NCBI RefSeq assembly: GCF_037094465.1
Contig: NZ_CP146609.1
Coordinates: 992,001 to 1,056,000, forward strand
Direction of reading: 5' to 3'
DNA: 64,000 bases
Origin: Pseudodesulfovibrio sp. 5S69
GTDB lineage: Bacteria > Desulfobacterota > Desulfovibrionia > Desulfovibrionales > Desulfovibrionaceae
Below are positions 9,207-19,409 of the stretch, one piece after another; position 1 is the stretch's first letter; every line of letters begins with the position of its first letter. Under the pieces are notes generated by a model. That model did not search any database. It was not told the origin of the DNA and saw only the letters and a list, made by a program, of their open reading frames with translations. Made by a program: the position numbers and the translations under genes.

Positions 9207-9266
9207 CGCGCGGGCCTTTCCTTTTCACGCAGGATATCCACGCTGCAATGAAAGGCCCCCCGCGCG
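9207..9266. repeat. Long-stem hairpin between convergent genes; related to a sequence near 21.65 kb
   Basis: CGCGCGGGCCTTTC (9207-9220) pairs with GAAAGGCCCCCCGCGCG (9250-9266) around a 29-nt loop. It sits in the 139-nt gap between the convergent PqqD-like and DUF4911 genes, so it may act as a bidirectional terminator, although no U-tract follows. The preceding 25 nt (about 9182-9206) resemble 21640-21662, marking both as copies of a dispersed repeat. Confidence 0.55.
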
Positions 9267-9310
9267 ATACTGCATCCGAGCCTTTTATCGTACTGGGGAA
9301 GGGGGCGGGA

Positions 9311-9595
9311 TCAGGGCTCTTGCAGGGGAGCGGGCAGGATTTCCACGGCCATCTCGGTGGCCGCAGCCCTGAGGAACATGCGGACCTCGCGGGCCAGGTG
9401 CGGGCTGTAGCGGAGCAGGAGAATCCCCTTGAACTTGTTGACCACGGTGAATACGCCGAGGTTGTCGTAGCCTTCCAGCAGGAAGCGGAAGAGCCCGATG
9501 TCGCTCGGGGCGATGCGCACGTAGGTCCGCTCGGACCATTGCGGGGGAGGGGGGCAGACTCTTTTCCGGGGTCTTCGACGAGACGGGGAAGCCAT
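9311..9595 (-). CDS. DUF4911 domain-containing protein
   Basis: 94 residues. The segment 'ERTYVRIAPSDIGLFRFLLEGYDNLGVFTVV' followed by 'LLLRYSPHLAREVRMFL' is the DUF4911 pattern seen in deltaproteobacteria (family recalled, not searched). The family is small and cytoplasmic, with a predicted alpha/beta fold and no known activity. The ATG at 9595 is used because no better start exists before the conserved core. A short hairpin holding the probable Shine-Dalgarno abuts this start codon. The gene is convergent with the PqqD-like gene and marks the outer edge of the left repeat tract. Confidence 0.8.
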   Translation of the reverse strand: MASPSRRRPRKRVCPPPPQWSERTYVRIAPSDIGLFRFLLEGYDNLGVFTVVNKFKGILLLRYSPHLAREVRMFLRAAATEMAVEILPAPLQEP

Positions 9596-9613
9596 GGAGG
9601 CTGTCTAGCCTCC
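9596..9613 (-). promoter_or_regulatory. Hairpin occluding the Shine-Dalgarno of the DUF4911 gene
   Basis: On the minus strand GGAGGCT pairs with AGCCTCC around a 4-nt loop, and the stem ends directly at the ATG. GGAGG is the only Shine-Dalgarno-like sequence here, so a folded leader could limit initiation. A functional role is inferred. Confidence 0.45.
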
Positions 9614-9740
9614 GCCCGACGAAAAGGCAAATGGGTTTTGTGCGGTGGGTGCGTATCGCCTGGCGGCGGGCCTTGTTGTGCTCGGGGGGATGGCCGCGCA
9701 TTCGCGTCCGGGCGTTTGGTTGTCCGCCTTATTTAATGAT

Positions 9741-9970
9741 TTCGCCTTTACGGCGACTTCCTTTTTTGCTGGCGCAGAAAAAAGGAAGCAAAAACTGCGC
9801 TGCGGTGCGAACGCGCGGAAGCGGACCCAAGAGCCCGTAGGCGGCTTTCGCTGGCCGGATGGATGTCTGCTGTGCAGACGCGATCCGGCCTGCGCTTCGC
9901 CGCCGGGGACGGGCTCTAGGGTCCGCTTCCGATTGCTGTCCTGCGCCTGTGGGGAGTGGCTTGCTGCGAA
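9741..9970 (+). repeat. Hairpin repeat unit, left copy 1
   Basis: The unit runs from TTCGCCTTTACGGCGA to CTTGCTGCGAA. It contains three nested inverted repeats: TCGCC/GGCGA; TTCCTTTTTT/AAAAAAGGAA (9758-9787); and a 114-nt hairpin (9817-9930) with arms GGAAGCGGACCC and GGGTCCGCTTCC and inner stems GAGCCCGT/ACGGGCTC, GGCGGC/GCCGCC, GGCCGGAT/ATCCGGCC and GTCTGC/GCAGAC with a TGT loop. Confidence 0.92.
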
Positions 9971-10117
9971 AAGTCCGACGTAAGAAGTCGGGCACCGAGA
10001 ATTGCCCGCGCATTCGCGATAAGGTTTGCGTGGGACGCCTGGATATGGCTTGTTGTGCTCGATACATTGGCCGCGCATCCGCGTCGGGGCTTTTGGCTGT
10101 CCACCTTACTTGTTTAT

Positions 10118-10347
10118 TTCGCCTTTACGGCGACTTCCTTTTTTGCTGGCGCAGAAAAAAGGAAGCAAAAACTGCGCTGTGGTGCGGGCGCGCGGCAGCG
10201 GACCCAAGAGCCCGTAGGCGGCTTCCGCTGGCCGGATGGATGTCTGCTTCGCAGACGCGATCCGGCCTGCGCTTCGCCGCCGGGAACGGGCTCTAGGGTT
10301 CGCTTCCGATTGCTGTTCTGCGTCTGTGGGGAGTGGGTTGCTGCGAA
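10118..10347 (+). repeat. Hairpin repeat unit, left copy 2
   Basis: Same organisation as copy 1. The 114-nt hairpin spans 10194-10307, with arms GGCAGCGGACCC and GGGTTCGCTTCC (one mismatch and one G-T pair). The innermost stem GTCTGC/GCAGAC is kept but its loop is TTC instead of TGT. Confidence 0.92.
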
Positions 10348-10561
10348 GAGCCTGGCGTCAGAAGGCATGTGCCGAGGGTTGTCCGCGCATTCGCGGTCAG
10401 GTTTACGTAGTACGCCTGGATGTTGCTTGTTGTGCTCGATACATTGGCCGCGCATCCGCGTCGGGGTTGTGGCGGTTCGCCTGGCGGCGGGCCTTGTTGA
10501 GCTCGGGGGAGTGGCCGCGCATTCGCGTCCGGGCTTTTGGCTGTTCTCCTTACTTAATGAT

Positions 10562-10792
10562 TTCGCCTTTACGGCGACTTCCTTTTTTGCTGGCGCAGAA
10601 AAAAGGAAGCAAAAACTGCGCTGCGGTGCGAACGCGCGGAAGCGGACCCAAGAGCCCGTAGGCGGCTTTCGCTGGCCGGATCGAAGGTCTGCTGCGCAGA
10701 CGCGATCCGGCCTGCGCTTCGCCCCCGGGGACGGGCTCTAGGGTCCGCTTCCGATTGCTGTCCTGCGTCTGTGGGGAGTGGCTTGCTGCGAA
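10562..10792 (+). repeat. Hairpin repeat unit, left copy 3
   Basis: Same organisation; the long hairpin spans 10638-10752. Its apical part is rearranged (GGATCGAAGGTCTGC, TGC loop, GCAGACGCGATCC) but still pairs, while the 12-bp basal arms are identical to copy 1. Confidence 0.92.
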
Positions 10793-11016
10793 GGGATGGC
10801 GGAAGAGGCTATGCGTCGAGAGTTAGCCGCGCTTTGCGGCAGAGTGGATCGGCCTCCTGCATTCGGCCTGGCAAAAGGCCCAAGGAACACCTTACGGCGA
10901 CCCCTGGAGCGATTCGGACGCCCGCGTCCGACAGCGGCTCTCCCCGCCCCGCCCCGCGCCGTGGCACGTCCTGCCGCGTCCCGCCTCACCTCTTCCCCGC
11001 ACCCAAACGAGCCCTT

Positions 11017-11130
11017 GATCGGGGGGTTAGAAGCTGACGATTCGGGGCGGCGGCTCTTCGATTCGCAGCGAGCGTAGCGAGCCTCGAATCGGGAGCCGAC
11101 CCGAATCGATCAGCTTCTTATCCCCCGATC
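11017..11130. repeat. Second 114-nt hairpin family, left copy
   Basis: Nested arms are GATCGGGGG/CCCCCGATC, GAAGCTGA/TCAGCTTC, GATTCGGG/CCCGAATC, GGCTC/GAGCC and CGATTCG/CGAATCG, closed by a GCGAGCGTAGCGAGC-containing loop. The mirror copy is at 29013-29126. The sequence is unrelated to the hairpin of the 230-bp units but has the same overall length. Confidence 0.9.
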
Positions 11131-11396
11131 TCCGGGCGGCCGTCCAACACTCCAAGGCCCTTTTTTTCGTCTATTTTTTTGGGCCAGCAAAAAAACGGAC
11201 CCCGCCGGGAGGGCAGGGAGAATTGTGTGGGGCTTCAGCCCCGCACAGCGGCTCTCGGAGGTTGAAGGGGTGCAACCCCTTCACCGGCTCTCCCGCGTCG
11301 CAGGCGCGTCCCGGAGCGAGCGGGCTCCGCCCGCAAAGCGGCTCTCAGCGGTGCAACCGCGCATTTTCTCTTCCCCTCTTCCCCGTTCACGCAAAA

Positions 11397-11427
11397 AAGA
11401 AGGCCGCCCCAAAGGGCGGCCTTCTTT
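11397..11427 (-). terminator. Terminator of the HD-GYP gene
   Basis: GAAGGCCGCCCC, AAA loop and GGGCGGCCTTC form a strong stem. On the minus strand it is followed by TTCTTTTTTGCG, 30 nt after the HD-GYP stop. T-rich sequence on the plus side may make it bidirectional. A near-identical terminator stands at the inner end of the opposite tract (28815-28845). Confidence 0.85.
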
Positions 11428-11455
11428 GTTGCTCTCTTCAAGGGGAGCCGCAGGC

Positions 11456-12466
11456 TTAAGAAGTAAGGTCGGCCTTGGCCAACACCTCGATGAGCCGCCG
11501 GAGCATATCCATATCGTACGCGCTGCGCATGGACTTGATCCTGGCCAGGGCCTCGAACGGGGTCAACCGGCGTCCCCCGCGGCCGCGTGTGAGGTTGTCG
11601 TACTCGTTGCACAGGATGAGCGCTTTGACGTAGGACGGCAGCATCGGCCCCGTGGCCCCCGAGGGGTAGCCCAGGCCGTCCTCGCGCTCGTGGTGGAAGA
11701 GGATGCATTGCAGCGTCTCCTGGGGCAGGGGCAGGGCCGAGCACACGCCCACGCCGAGCGCCGGGTGGGACTTGACCAGGTCCATGTCCGCGCGGCTCAG
11801 GGAGTCGAACTTCTTGTGGAAGATTTCCTGCGGCAACTCCAGCTTGCCGATGTCGTGGAGGATGGCCCCCATGCCCACGGCGACCAGGAGATCGGAGTCC
11901 TCCTTCATGAACGAGCACAGGGTGGTCACCGTCAGGACCATGACCCCGATGCCGTGGTGGAAGATCTCCTCGCCCTCGCGGATGAATCGCGAAAGCTCCT
12001 TGAGGGCGTCCTCGCGGGACAGGAACTTGAGCGAGTCGGCGATGAGCGAACGGATGCGCTGGAAACGCCGTTTGTCCACGGGCGCGGGCAGGGAGCGGTC
12101 GAAGGCCTCCCGGGCCAGGGACGCGGTGGCGTCGCTCCAGACGCGAGCCCGCTCGCCCACGGGAATGGCCTCGTCGTCCATGAGTTCCAGGATGTTGTCC
12201 TGCACGTATCGGGTGAAATAGTCGTAGTCCGAGACGCGGACATAGAGGTGGTCCACGCCGAGCAGGCCGAGGCGCTGCTTGTGCTCGTCGGTGAAGAGTT
12301 CGCCCTTTTCCGCGTACAGGACGAGCTTGCCGCCCTGCTTCAGGTACAGGGAAAAGCCCCCTACCCGCGAGGGAATGACCATATAGGGGGAGACTTTGAC
12401 CATGCCCTGGCCGTTGCGGTTCTTGCCGCTATGTATGCCGTTTCCGGCGGAATGGGTGTCGCCCAT
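11456..12466 (-). CDS. HD-GYP domain protein, probable cyclic-di-GMP phosphodiesterase
   Basis: 336 residues. The C-terminal half has the HD-GYP signatures 'HDIGK' and 'HHEREDGLGYP', which define metal-dependent c-di-GMP phosphodiesterases. The N-terminal ~130 residues ('MVIPSRVGGFSLYLKQGGKLVLYAEKG') resemble the sensory or linker region often found before HD-GYP domains. No signal peptide or membrane segment is present. AAGGAGAACGC directly precedes the ATG. The gene is single, ends at a strong terminator at the inner edge of the left repeat tract, and would travel with that segment if it inverted. Confidence 0.88.
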   Translation of the reverse strand: MGDTHSAGNGIHSGKNRNGQGMVKVSPYMVIPSRVGGFSLYLKQGGKLVLYAEKGELFTDEHKQRLGLLGVDHLYVRVSDYDYFTRYVQDNILELMDDEAIPVGERARVWSDATASLAREAFDRSLPAPVDKRRFQRIRSLIADSLKFLSREDALKELSRFIREGEEIFHHGIGVMVLTVTTLCSFMKEDSDLLVAVGMGAILHDIGKLELPQEIFHKKFDSLSRADMDLVKSHPALGVGVCSALPLPQETLQCILFHHEREDGLGYPSGATGPMLPSYVKALILCNEYDNLTRGRGGRRLTPFEALARIKSMRSAYDMDMLRRLIEVLAKADLTS

Positions 12467-12671
12467 GCGTTCTCCTTGGGGAAGGCCGTGATCGGGTGAG
12501 GGGCGCGGATGTCGGTGGGAACGTCGGCAACCCGGCTGCCTGCATGAGGCCCGTGGCTTTCCGTCCCCGTCTCGCGACGGGTTTGGCAGTATTGTCTATT
12601 ACGGGCTATACGCGCTGCCGACCGGGGTGTAAAGAGCGGGCCGCGAAAGAGGCGATCGCGTGACGGACGGC

Positions 12672-13142
12672 TCAGCCCAGGGAGCGGAGCAGCCGGTAGA
12701 CCTTGTTCGTGTGGTCCACGGCCTGATTGCGCACATAGCCTGCGGCGGAGTCGTATTCGAACTCCGGGATGTTGATGAAGGACAGGACCACGTCGAATTC
12801 CAGGGACTCCATCTTCTCGATGGCCGAGCAGGTGGCGTCCGTGGATTCGAAGAGCTCTTCGTCCCGGCCCCGAAGGCTGTCCAGGGTCTGTTCCAACCGC
12901 TCGATGAGGTCGGGCGGAACGGACGTCCGGCGTTGGAACGCGGGCAGGGATTCGGTGATGTCCTGGATCACGCGGGCATGGAGAAGTTCGTCCTCCATGA
13001 TGGCCACCAGAAGCTCGGCGACCTCGGGGTTGTCCGGGCAGCGTTCCCGGAGTTTCGCATAAAAGCCGTAGGCCGCGTCTTCCAATTGGGCCACGAGGTC
13101 AAGCAGGGTGCCGAGGGTGTTTGATTGTGCCATGGTGGTCAT
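12672..13142 (-). CDS. Ferritin-like / rubrerythrin-type protein
   Basis: 156 residues, mostly alpha-helical. Helices with 'LEDAAYGFYAKL' and 'MEDELLHARVIQD' carry the Glu and ExxH ligands of the ferritin-like di-iron fold; 'FESTDATCSAIEKMESLEFDVVLSFI' resembles the second helix pair. The C-terminal rubredoxin Cys pairs of true rubrerythrin are absent. Such proteins act in iron or peroxide handling in anaerobes, but the exact role here is inferred. ATG 13142 was preferred over upstream codons lacking a ribosome site; ATG 13133 is an alternative. The gene is divergent from uvrA across about 110 nt. Confidence 0.75.
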   Translation of the reverse strand: MTTMAQSNTLGTLLDLVAQLEDAAYGFYAKLRERCPDNPEVAELLVAIMEDELLHARVIQDITESLPAFQRRTSVPPDLIERLEQTLDSLRGRDEELFESTDATCSAIEKMESLEFDVVLSFINIPEFEYDSAAGYVRNQAVDHTNKVYRLLRSLG

Positions 13143-13251
13143 AATGTCCGGGATGGGCCAGCCCGTCAACCGTTCTGGTATGGTTCGTTCCGGACCTGAT
13201 TGTTCCTTCTTCGACGCTTGCCTTGCTCCCAGGAATGGTTACTCTCCCCCG

Positions 13252-16014
<2,763 letters not shown>

Positions 16015-16198
16015 GGAAAGCCTCCGGCGGGCCCTCCGGGGAGGCCCTCGCCGGGCGGGCGTCTCCGACGGGCAAGGCGCTGCCCTATCGCTGCTGTCGA
16101 CGGCTCTAAGACCGAGCACGCTCGGCCTAAGACCCGACGCGCCCCCGGCAGGGAGCAAGGCCCCCTGCACCCCCCTCGCCCGCCTGTCGGCGGGGGAG

Positions 16199-16212
16199 TG
16201 CATGTATATGCA
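16199..16212. promoter_or_regulatory. Palindrome upstream of yciI-like gene
   Basis: TGCAT-GTAT-ATGCA is a perfect 5-bp dyad, 33 nt before the YciI-like ATG and just before an AT-rich CATAATATTATTT stretch that could hold a -10 element. It could be a repressor operator; no regulator is identified. Confidence 0.35.
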
Positions 16213-16245
16213 GGCATAATATTATTTAAAACAGGAAGTTATCCC

Positions 16246-16536
16246 ATGTTTATTCTCAGTCTGACCTATGTGAAATCCCTCTCGGAAATCGACCGGCTTA
16301 TTCCGCCGCACCGGGAGTATCTCGCCAAGTATTACGCCTCCGGGAATTTCCTGTTTTCCGGGCGGCAGGAGCCGCGCACGGGCGGGGCGATCATCGCCCG
16401 GGCCGGGTCGCGGGCCGAGGTGGAGGAGATCATCAAGGAAGACCCGTTCCTGATCGAGGGCGTGGCCGAGTACGAGATCGTCGAGTTCGTGGCGACCATG
16501 ACCGCGCCGGACCTGGACGGGTACAGGGAATCCTAG
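16246..16536 (+). CDS. YciI-like (YCII-related) protein
   Basis: 96 residues matching the YciI fold: 'MFILSLTYVKSLSEIDRLIPPHREYL', the central 'GNFLFSGRQEPRTGGAII' and the C-terminal 'EDPFLIEGVAEYEIVEF'. The conserved His (in 'PPHREYL') and Asp ('DPF') are present. The family has a ferredoxin-like dimeric fold and is usually of unknown activity, sometimes dehalogenase-like. AGGAAG sits 7 nt before the ATG, and a terminator follows 30 nt after the stop, so this is a single-gene unit. Confidence 0.88.
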   Translation: MFILSLTYVKSLSEIDRLIPPHREYLAKYYASGNFLFSGRQEPRTGGAIIARAGSRAEVEEIIKEDPFLIEGVAEYEIVEFVATMTAPDLDGYRES

Positions 16537-16565
16537 GGTTTTTCGTGCCGCGAAACAGCGGGTGC

Positions 16566-16600
16566 GGCGGTCCGTCCTTGGGGATGGGCCGCCTTTTTTT
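16566..16600 (+). terminator. Rho-independent terminator after yciI-like gene
   Basis: The stem GGCGGTCCGTCC / GGATGGGCCGCC (with small mismatches) has a TTGG loop and is followed by seven T residues. It also separates the convergent 3D-domain gene. Confidence 0.85.
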
Positions 16601-16618
16601 GTGGGGGGGGTGAGGGCG

Positions 16619-17014
16619 TCAGCGCCAGTATATCCGCGCCTTGCGGCGGCCGAACTCGCGGGCCGCGCGGACGTTCTTGCCGAAGTAGATGTCGATACGC
16701 CGCTTGTAGCGCCGGTTCATCTTGTCCATGACCAGGTAGGGGCCGCCGAAACCCTCGATCCAGACCTCGGCCTGGTTGTCCAGGCCGAGCTTGATCAGGT
16801 CGCGGGAGACCGCGATGGCCTTCATGCCGGGCCGTAAGCGGTTGTTCCAGGCGGCGCGGTGCGGGTTGCCGTCGGTCTGGGCGCGGGTGGAGTTGTAGGC
16901 CGTGACCGTGACCTCCATGTTGTTCCAGAAAGCCACCTGGTTGGGCTGACTCATGGCGTAGCCGAGCAGCATGAACAGGCAGGCCACGAGCAGGGGGATG
17001 AGGACGCGCTTCAT
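16619..17014 (-). CDS. 3D-domain (MltA/RpfB-like) exported protein
   Basis: 131 residues. The N terminus 'MKRVLIPLLVACLFMLLGYAMS' is a signal peptide or membrane anchor. The mature part has the 3D-domain pattern: 'VTVTAYNSTRAQTDGNP', 'LRPGMKAIAVSRDLI', 'WIEGFGGPYLVMDKM' and 'KRRIDIYFG', with the conserved Asp residues in DKM and DIYF. These double-psi barrel domains occur in cell-wall lytic or structural proteins. GGGAGG lies only 2 nt before ATG 17014, so initiation may be inefficient. It is convergent with the YciI-like gene and divergent from the binding-protein cluster. Confidence 0.85.
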   Translation of the reverse strand: MKRVLIPLLVACLFMLLGYAMSQPNQVAFWNNMEVTVTAYNSTRAQTDGNPHRAAWNNRLRPGMKAIAVSRDLIKLGLDNQAEVWIEGFGGPYLVMDKMNRRYKRRIDIYFGKNVRAAREFGRRKARIYWR

Positions 17015-17134
17015 GCCTCCCGTGTACCCGGCCACGCACGATTGGGCAAGTCGGCCGCTCCGGAGAGGGGGGGGGAGGCGTCCGTCGCCGGGGCCCTTTG
17101 CCCGATTCGGCGGATTCGTGCTATAGGGGAGATA

Positions 17135-17872
17135 ATGAGAACCGTACTGTTCCATAGACCGCGTTTCGGCCCCGTGGCCCGTTTCGTCCTGCTCGTCATC
17201 GCGGCGTGGTGCCTGTCATCCGCGGCCCCGAGCCCGGCCCGAGGGCCGTACCGCATCGGCTACGCCCCGGGCGCCCGGATTCACGTGGAGGCCAGGAACC
17301 GGCTGGAGGCGGTCTACGGGCGGGCCGGATTGGCCGTGGAGTTCGTGCCCCTGCCGCAGAAGCGGTCCCTGGTCCAGGCGGTGGACGGCGTCATCGACGG
17401 GGACGTCGGGCGCATCCCCGGCCTGGAAAGGAAGTTCCCCACCCTGGTGCGGGTGGACGTCAAGCTCATGGACCTGGTCGGTGTGGCCTACGTGATCAAG
17501 GGACAGCGGATCGGGGATTACCGGCCCGAATTGCTCGCGACCCTGCGGGCCGGGGCGGTGCGCGGCGTGCTCTGGGCCGAGAAGATCATGGACGGGCGTC
17601 GACTGGAACAGGTCAACACCTACGAAACCCTGTTCGGGATGCTCCTGGCGGGACGCATTGATCTGGCCCTGGGGAGCCGGCGCAGCGCCGAGGACGTCTT
17701 CCGCACCAACAGGGCCCGGTACGCCCGGATTCGCGAGCTGGAACCGCCCGTGTACCACGTGCCTTTCTACCACTACGTCAATATCCGGAACGCGGACATC
17801 GTCCCTCGGCTTGAGAAGGCCCTGCGCGAACTGCGCGCCGAGGATTACTGGCACGACGAAGCCGGGCAGTAA
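17135..17872 (+). CDS. Periplasmic solute-binding protein (SBP_bac_3 type), tandem copy 1
   Basis: 245 residues with an Arg-rich N region and a hydrophobic signal core ending at 'SPARGPYRIGY'. The mature protein has the pattern of extracellular solute-binding family 3 proteins: 'GRAGLAVEFVPLPQKRSLVQAVDGVIDGDVGRI'. I chose ATG 17135 because AGGGGAG lies 4 nt upstream and a full signal peptide results. It is the first of three tandem paralogues; 'EKALRELRAEDYWHDE' at the end is almost identical in all. No ABC permease or ATPase gene is nearby, so it may be a sensor or an orphan binding protein. Confidence 0.87.
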   Translation: MRTVLFHRPRFGPVARFVLLVIAAWCLSSAAPSPARGPYRIGYAPGARIHVEARNRLEAVYGRAGLAVEFVPLPQKRSLVQAVDGVIDGDVGRIPGLERKFPTLVRVDVKLMDLVGVAYVIKGQRIGDYRPELLATLRAGAVRGVLWAEKIMDGRRLEQVNTYETLFGMLLAGRIDLALGSRRSAEDVFRTNRARYARIRELEPPVYHVPFYHYVNIRNADIVPRLEKALRELRAEDYWHDEAGQ

Positions 17873-17948
17873 CCGACCCGTTGCCGGGAACGCGAGATCC
17901 TGCCCCGGGGAAGAGCTTTCCCGATTCGACACGCTCGTGCTATGTGGT

Positions 17949-18698
17949 ATGTCAATGAGAGCCCTCCCCCGCCATACGGCCCGTTCCGGGGCCGTTACCC
18001 GCTTTTTCTGGCTTGCTGCCGCATGCGCGGCGCTGTGCCTTTCGTGGGCGGTCCCGGGCCAGGCCCGGGGGCCCTACCGCATCGGCTACGTCCCGGGCGC
18101 GATGATTTCCCTGGAGTCCAAGAACCGTCTGGAAATGGCCTACGCGCGTGCCGGGATTCCCGTGGAATTCCTGCCTCTGCCGCAGAAGCGCTCCCTGTAC
18201 CTGGCCGTGGAGGGCGCCATCGACGGGGACGCCGGGCGGATCTACGGCCTGGAAAAACGCTACCCGTCCCTGGTCCGGGTGGACGTCAAGCTCTTGGATT
18301 TCAATGGGGCGGCCTACGTGGTCAAGGGGCAGGAGATCGGCCGGTTCCGCGACGCCCTGCTCGACGTCATGAAGGTGGGCGCGCTGCGGGGCGTGGTCTG
18401 GGCCGAAAAGATCATGAAGGGGCGGCCCATGGAATCGGTCAAGACGTACGAGGCCCTGTTCGCCATGCTCTTGGAGGGGCGCATCGACATCGCCCTGTCC
18501 AGCCGGCTCAGCGCCGAAGAAATCTTCAGCCACGACCCCAGGCGCTACGGCCGCATCCGGCGGCTGGAGCCGCTCGTGTTCCGGACCTCGTTCTACCACT
18601 ATCTCAACACGAAAAACGCGGACATCGTCCCTCGGCTTGAGGAGGCCCTGCGCGAACTGCGCGCCGAGGATTACTGGCACGACGAGGGCGGGAATTAG
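17949..18698 (+). CDS. Periplasmic solute-binding protein (SBP_bac_3 type), tandem copy 2
   Basis: 249 residues from ATG 17949; ATG 17955 aligns better with copy 1. The signal peptide ('VTRFFWLAAACAALCLSWAVPGQA') and a mature domain similar to copy 1 are intact. Its upstream GTGCTATGTGGTATGTCA corresponds to GTGCTATAGGGGAGATA of copy 1, showing that the duplication included the leader but that the Shine-Dalgarno has been lost. It lies 76 nt after copy 1. The ligand is unknown; differences among copies cluster in the centre, around 'LDFNGAAYVVKGQEIGRFR', which could alter specificity (inference). Confidence 0.85.
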   Translation: MSMRALPRHTARSGAVTRFFWLAAACAALCLSWAVPGQARGPYRIGYVPGAMISLESKNRLEMAYARAGIPVEFLPLPQKRSLYLAVEGAIDGDAGRIYGLEKRYPSLVRVDVKLLDFNGAAYVVKGQEIGRFRDALLDVMKVGALRGVVWAEKIMKGRPMESVKTYEALFAMLLEGRIDIALSSRLSAEEIFSHDPRRYGRIRRLEPLVFRTSFYHYLNTKNADIVPRLEEALRELRAEDYWHDEGGN

Positions 18699-18734
18699 CC
18701 CGAGTCGGTAACCGGCTTCATTCTGCTCGTTGCC

Positions 18735-19409
18735 GTGTGCGCTGCGCTAAGCATGTCTTTTGGTACGCGAGTTCTGGCCCGTGGGACGTACCGCATCGGG
18801 TACGCGCCGTGGTCCACTCATGAGCTGGCCAGGGATAGGCTGAAGGCGGTCTACAGCCGGGCCGGTCTGCTCGTTGAGTTCGTACCTCTGCCGGAGAAGC
18901 GGTCCCTGGTCCTGGCCGCAGAAGGCGAAATCAACGGCGACGTCGGCCGTATCTACGGCCTGGAAAAGAAGTTCCCCACCCTGGTGCGGGTGGACGTCAG
19001 GCTCCTGGATCTGTTTGATGCGGCCTATGTGGTCAAGGGGCAGGATGTCGGGGGCTACCGGCCGGAATTGCTGCAGAGCCTGCGGGTGGAAGCGGTGCGC
19101 GGGGTCCTCTGGGCCGAGAAAGCCATGGCCGGGCTCCCTCTGGAAAAGGTCAACAACTACGAGATCCTGTTCAGGATGCTCCTGGAGGGACGCATCGACC
19201 TGGCCCTGGCGGGCCAACCCAGCGCCGAGGCCATCTTCCGCAAAGACAAGGCGCGGTATGCCCGTATCCGCAGGCTGGATCCGCCCGTGTACGAGCTTCC
19301 CCTATACCACTACCTCAACGTGAAGAACACGGACATCGTTCCAAAGCTGGAAAAGGCCCTTCGTGAACTGTATGCCGAGGACTACTGGCACGACGGGGAA
19401 GAGAATTAG
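18735..19409 (+). CDS. Solute-binding protein (SBP_bac_3 type), tandem copy 3 with truncated signal peptide
   Basis: 224 residues from GTG 18735. The mature domain is full length and well conserved ('ARGTYRIGYAPWS' to 'EDYWHDGEEN'), but the signal peptide is beheaded. Codons before GTG continue the paralogous signal sequence ('SVTGFILLVAVCAALS') straight back, in frame, to the TAG stop of copy 2, with no ATG. No basic N region and no Shine-Dalgarno are present. It may be made by reinitiation or readthrough, may stay cytoplasmic, or may be a decaying copy. Its 3' end overlaps the convergent amidotransferase gene by 4 nt. Confidence 0.65.
   Translation: MCAALSMSFGTRVLARGTYRIGYAPWSTHELARDRLKAVYSRAGLLVEFVPLPEKRSLVLAAEGEINGDVGRIYGLEKKFPTLVRVDVRLLDLFDAAYVVKGQDVGGYRPELLQSLRVEAVRGVLWAEKAMAGLPLEKVNNYEILFRMLLEGRIDLALAGQPSAEAIFRKDKARYARIRRLDPPVYELPLYHYLNVKNTDIVPKLEKALRELYAEDYWHDGEEN

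Larger units (their letters stand above)
9655..11427 (+). repeat. Left repeat tract: inverted copy of 28815-30600, no genes
   Basis: This 1.8-kb stretch holds no convincing gene. From outside to inside it contains three ~230 bp hairpin units, separated by spacers built from a short module with CGCGCATYCGCGTC at its centre, then a block with CGGACGC..GCGTCCG, a 114-nt hairpin (11017-11130), a T/A-rich segment, a GGGGCTTCAGCCCC block and a terminator. The tract at 28.8-30.6 kb carries the same blocks in mirror order on the opposite strand. Apparent reading frames repeat the same low-complexity peptides in several frames and are artefacts. Confidence 0.93.

Noticed and set aside
9741..10792. CRISPR-like array
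   Set aside because: Units are about 230 bp, strongly self-complementary, unevenly spaced, and no cas gene is present.
9600..11450. Many reading frames of 60-260 codons within the left repeat tract
   Set aside because: They translate the same hairpin repeat in several frames and both strands, giving recurring peptides such as 'FAGAEKRKQKLRCGA'; there are no ribosome sites or family matches.
17098..17127. Promoter TTGCCC-N18-TATAGG before the first binding-protein copy
   Set aside because: The -10 overlaps the ribosome site and lies 7 nt from the start codon, which would leave a leaderless message.
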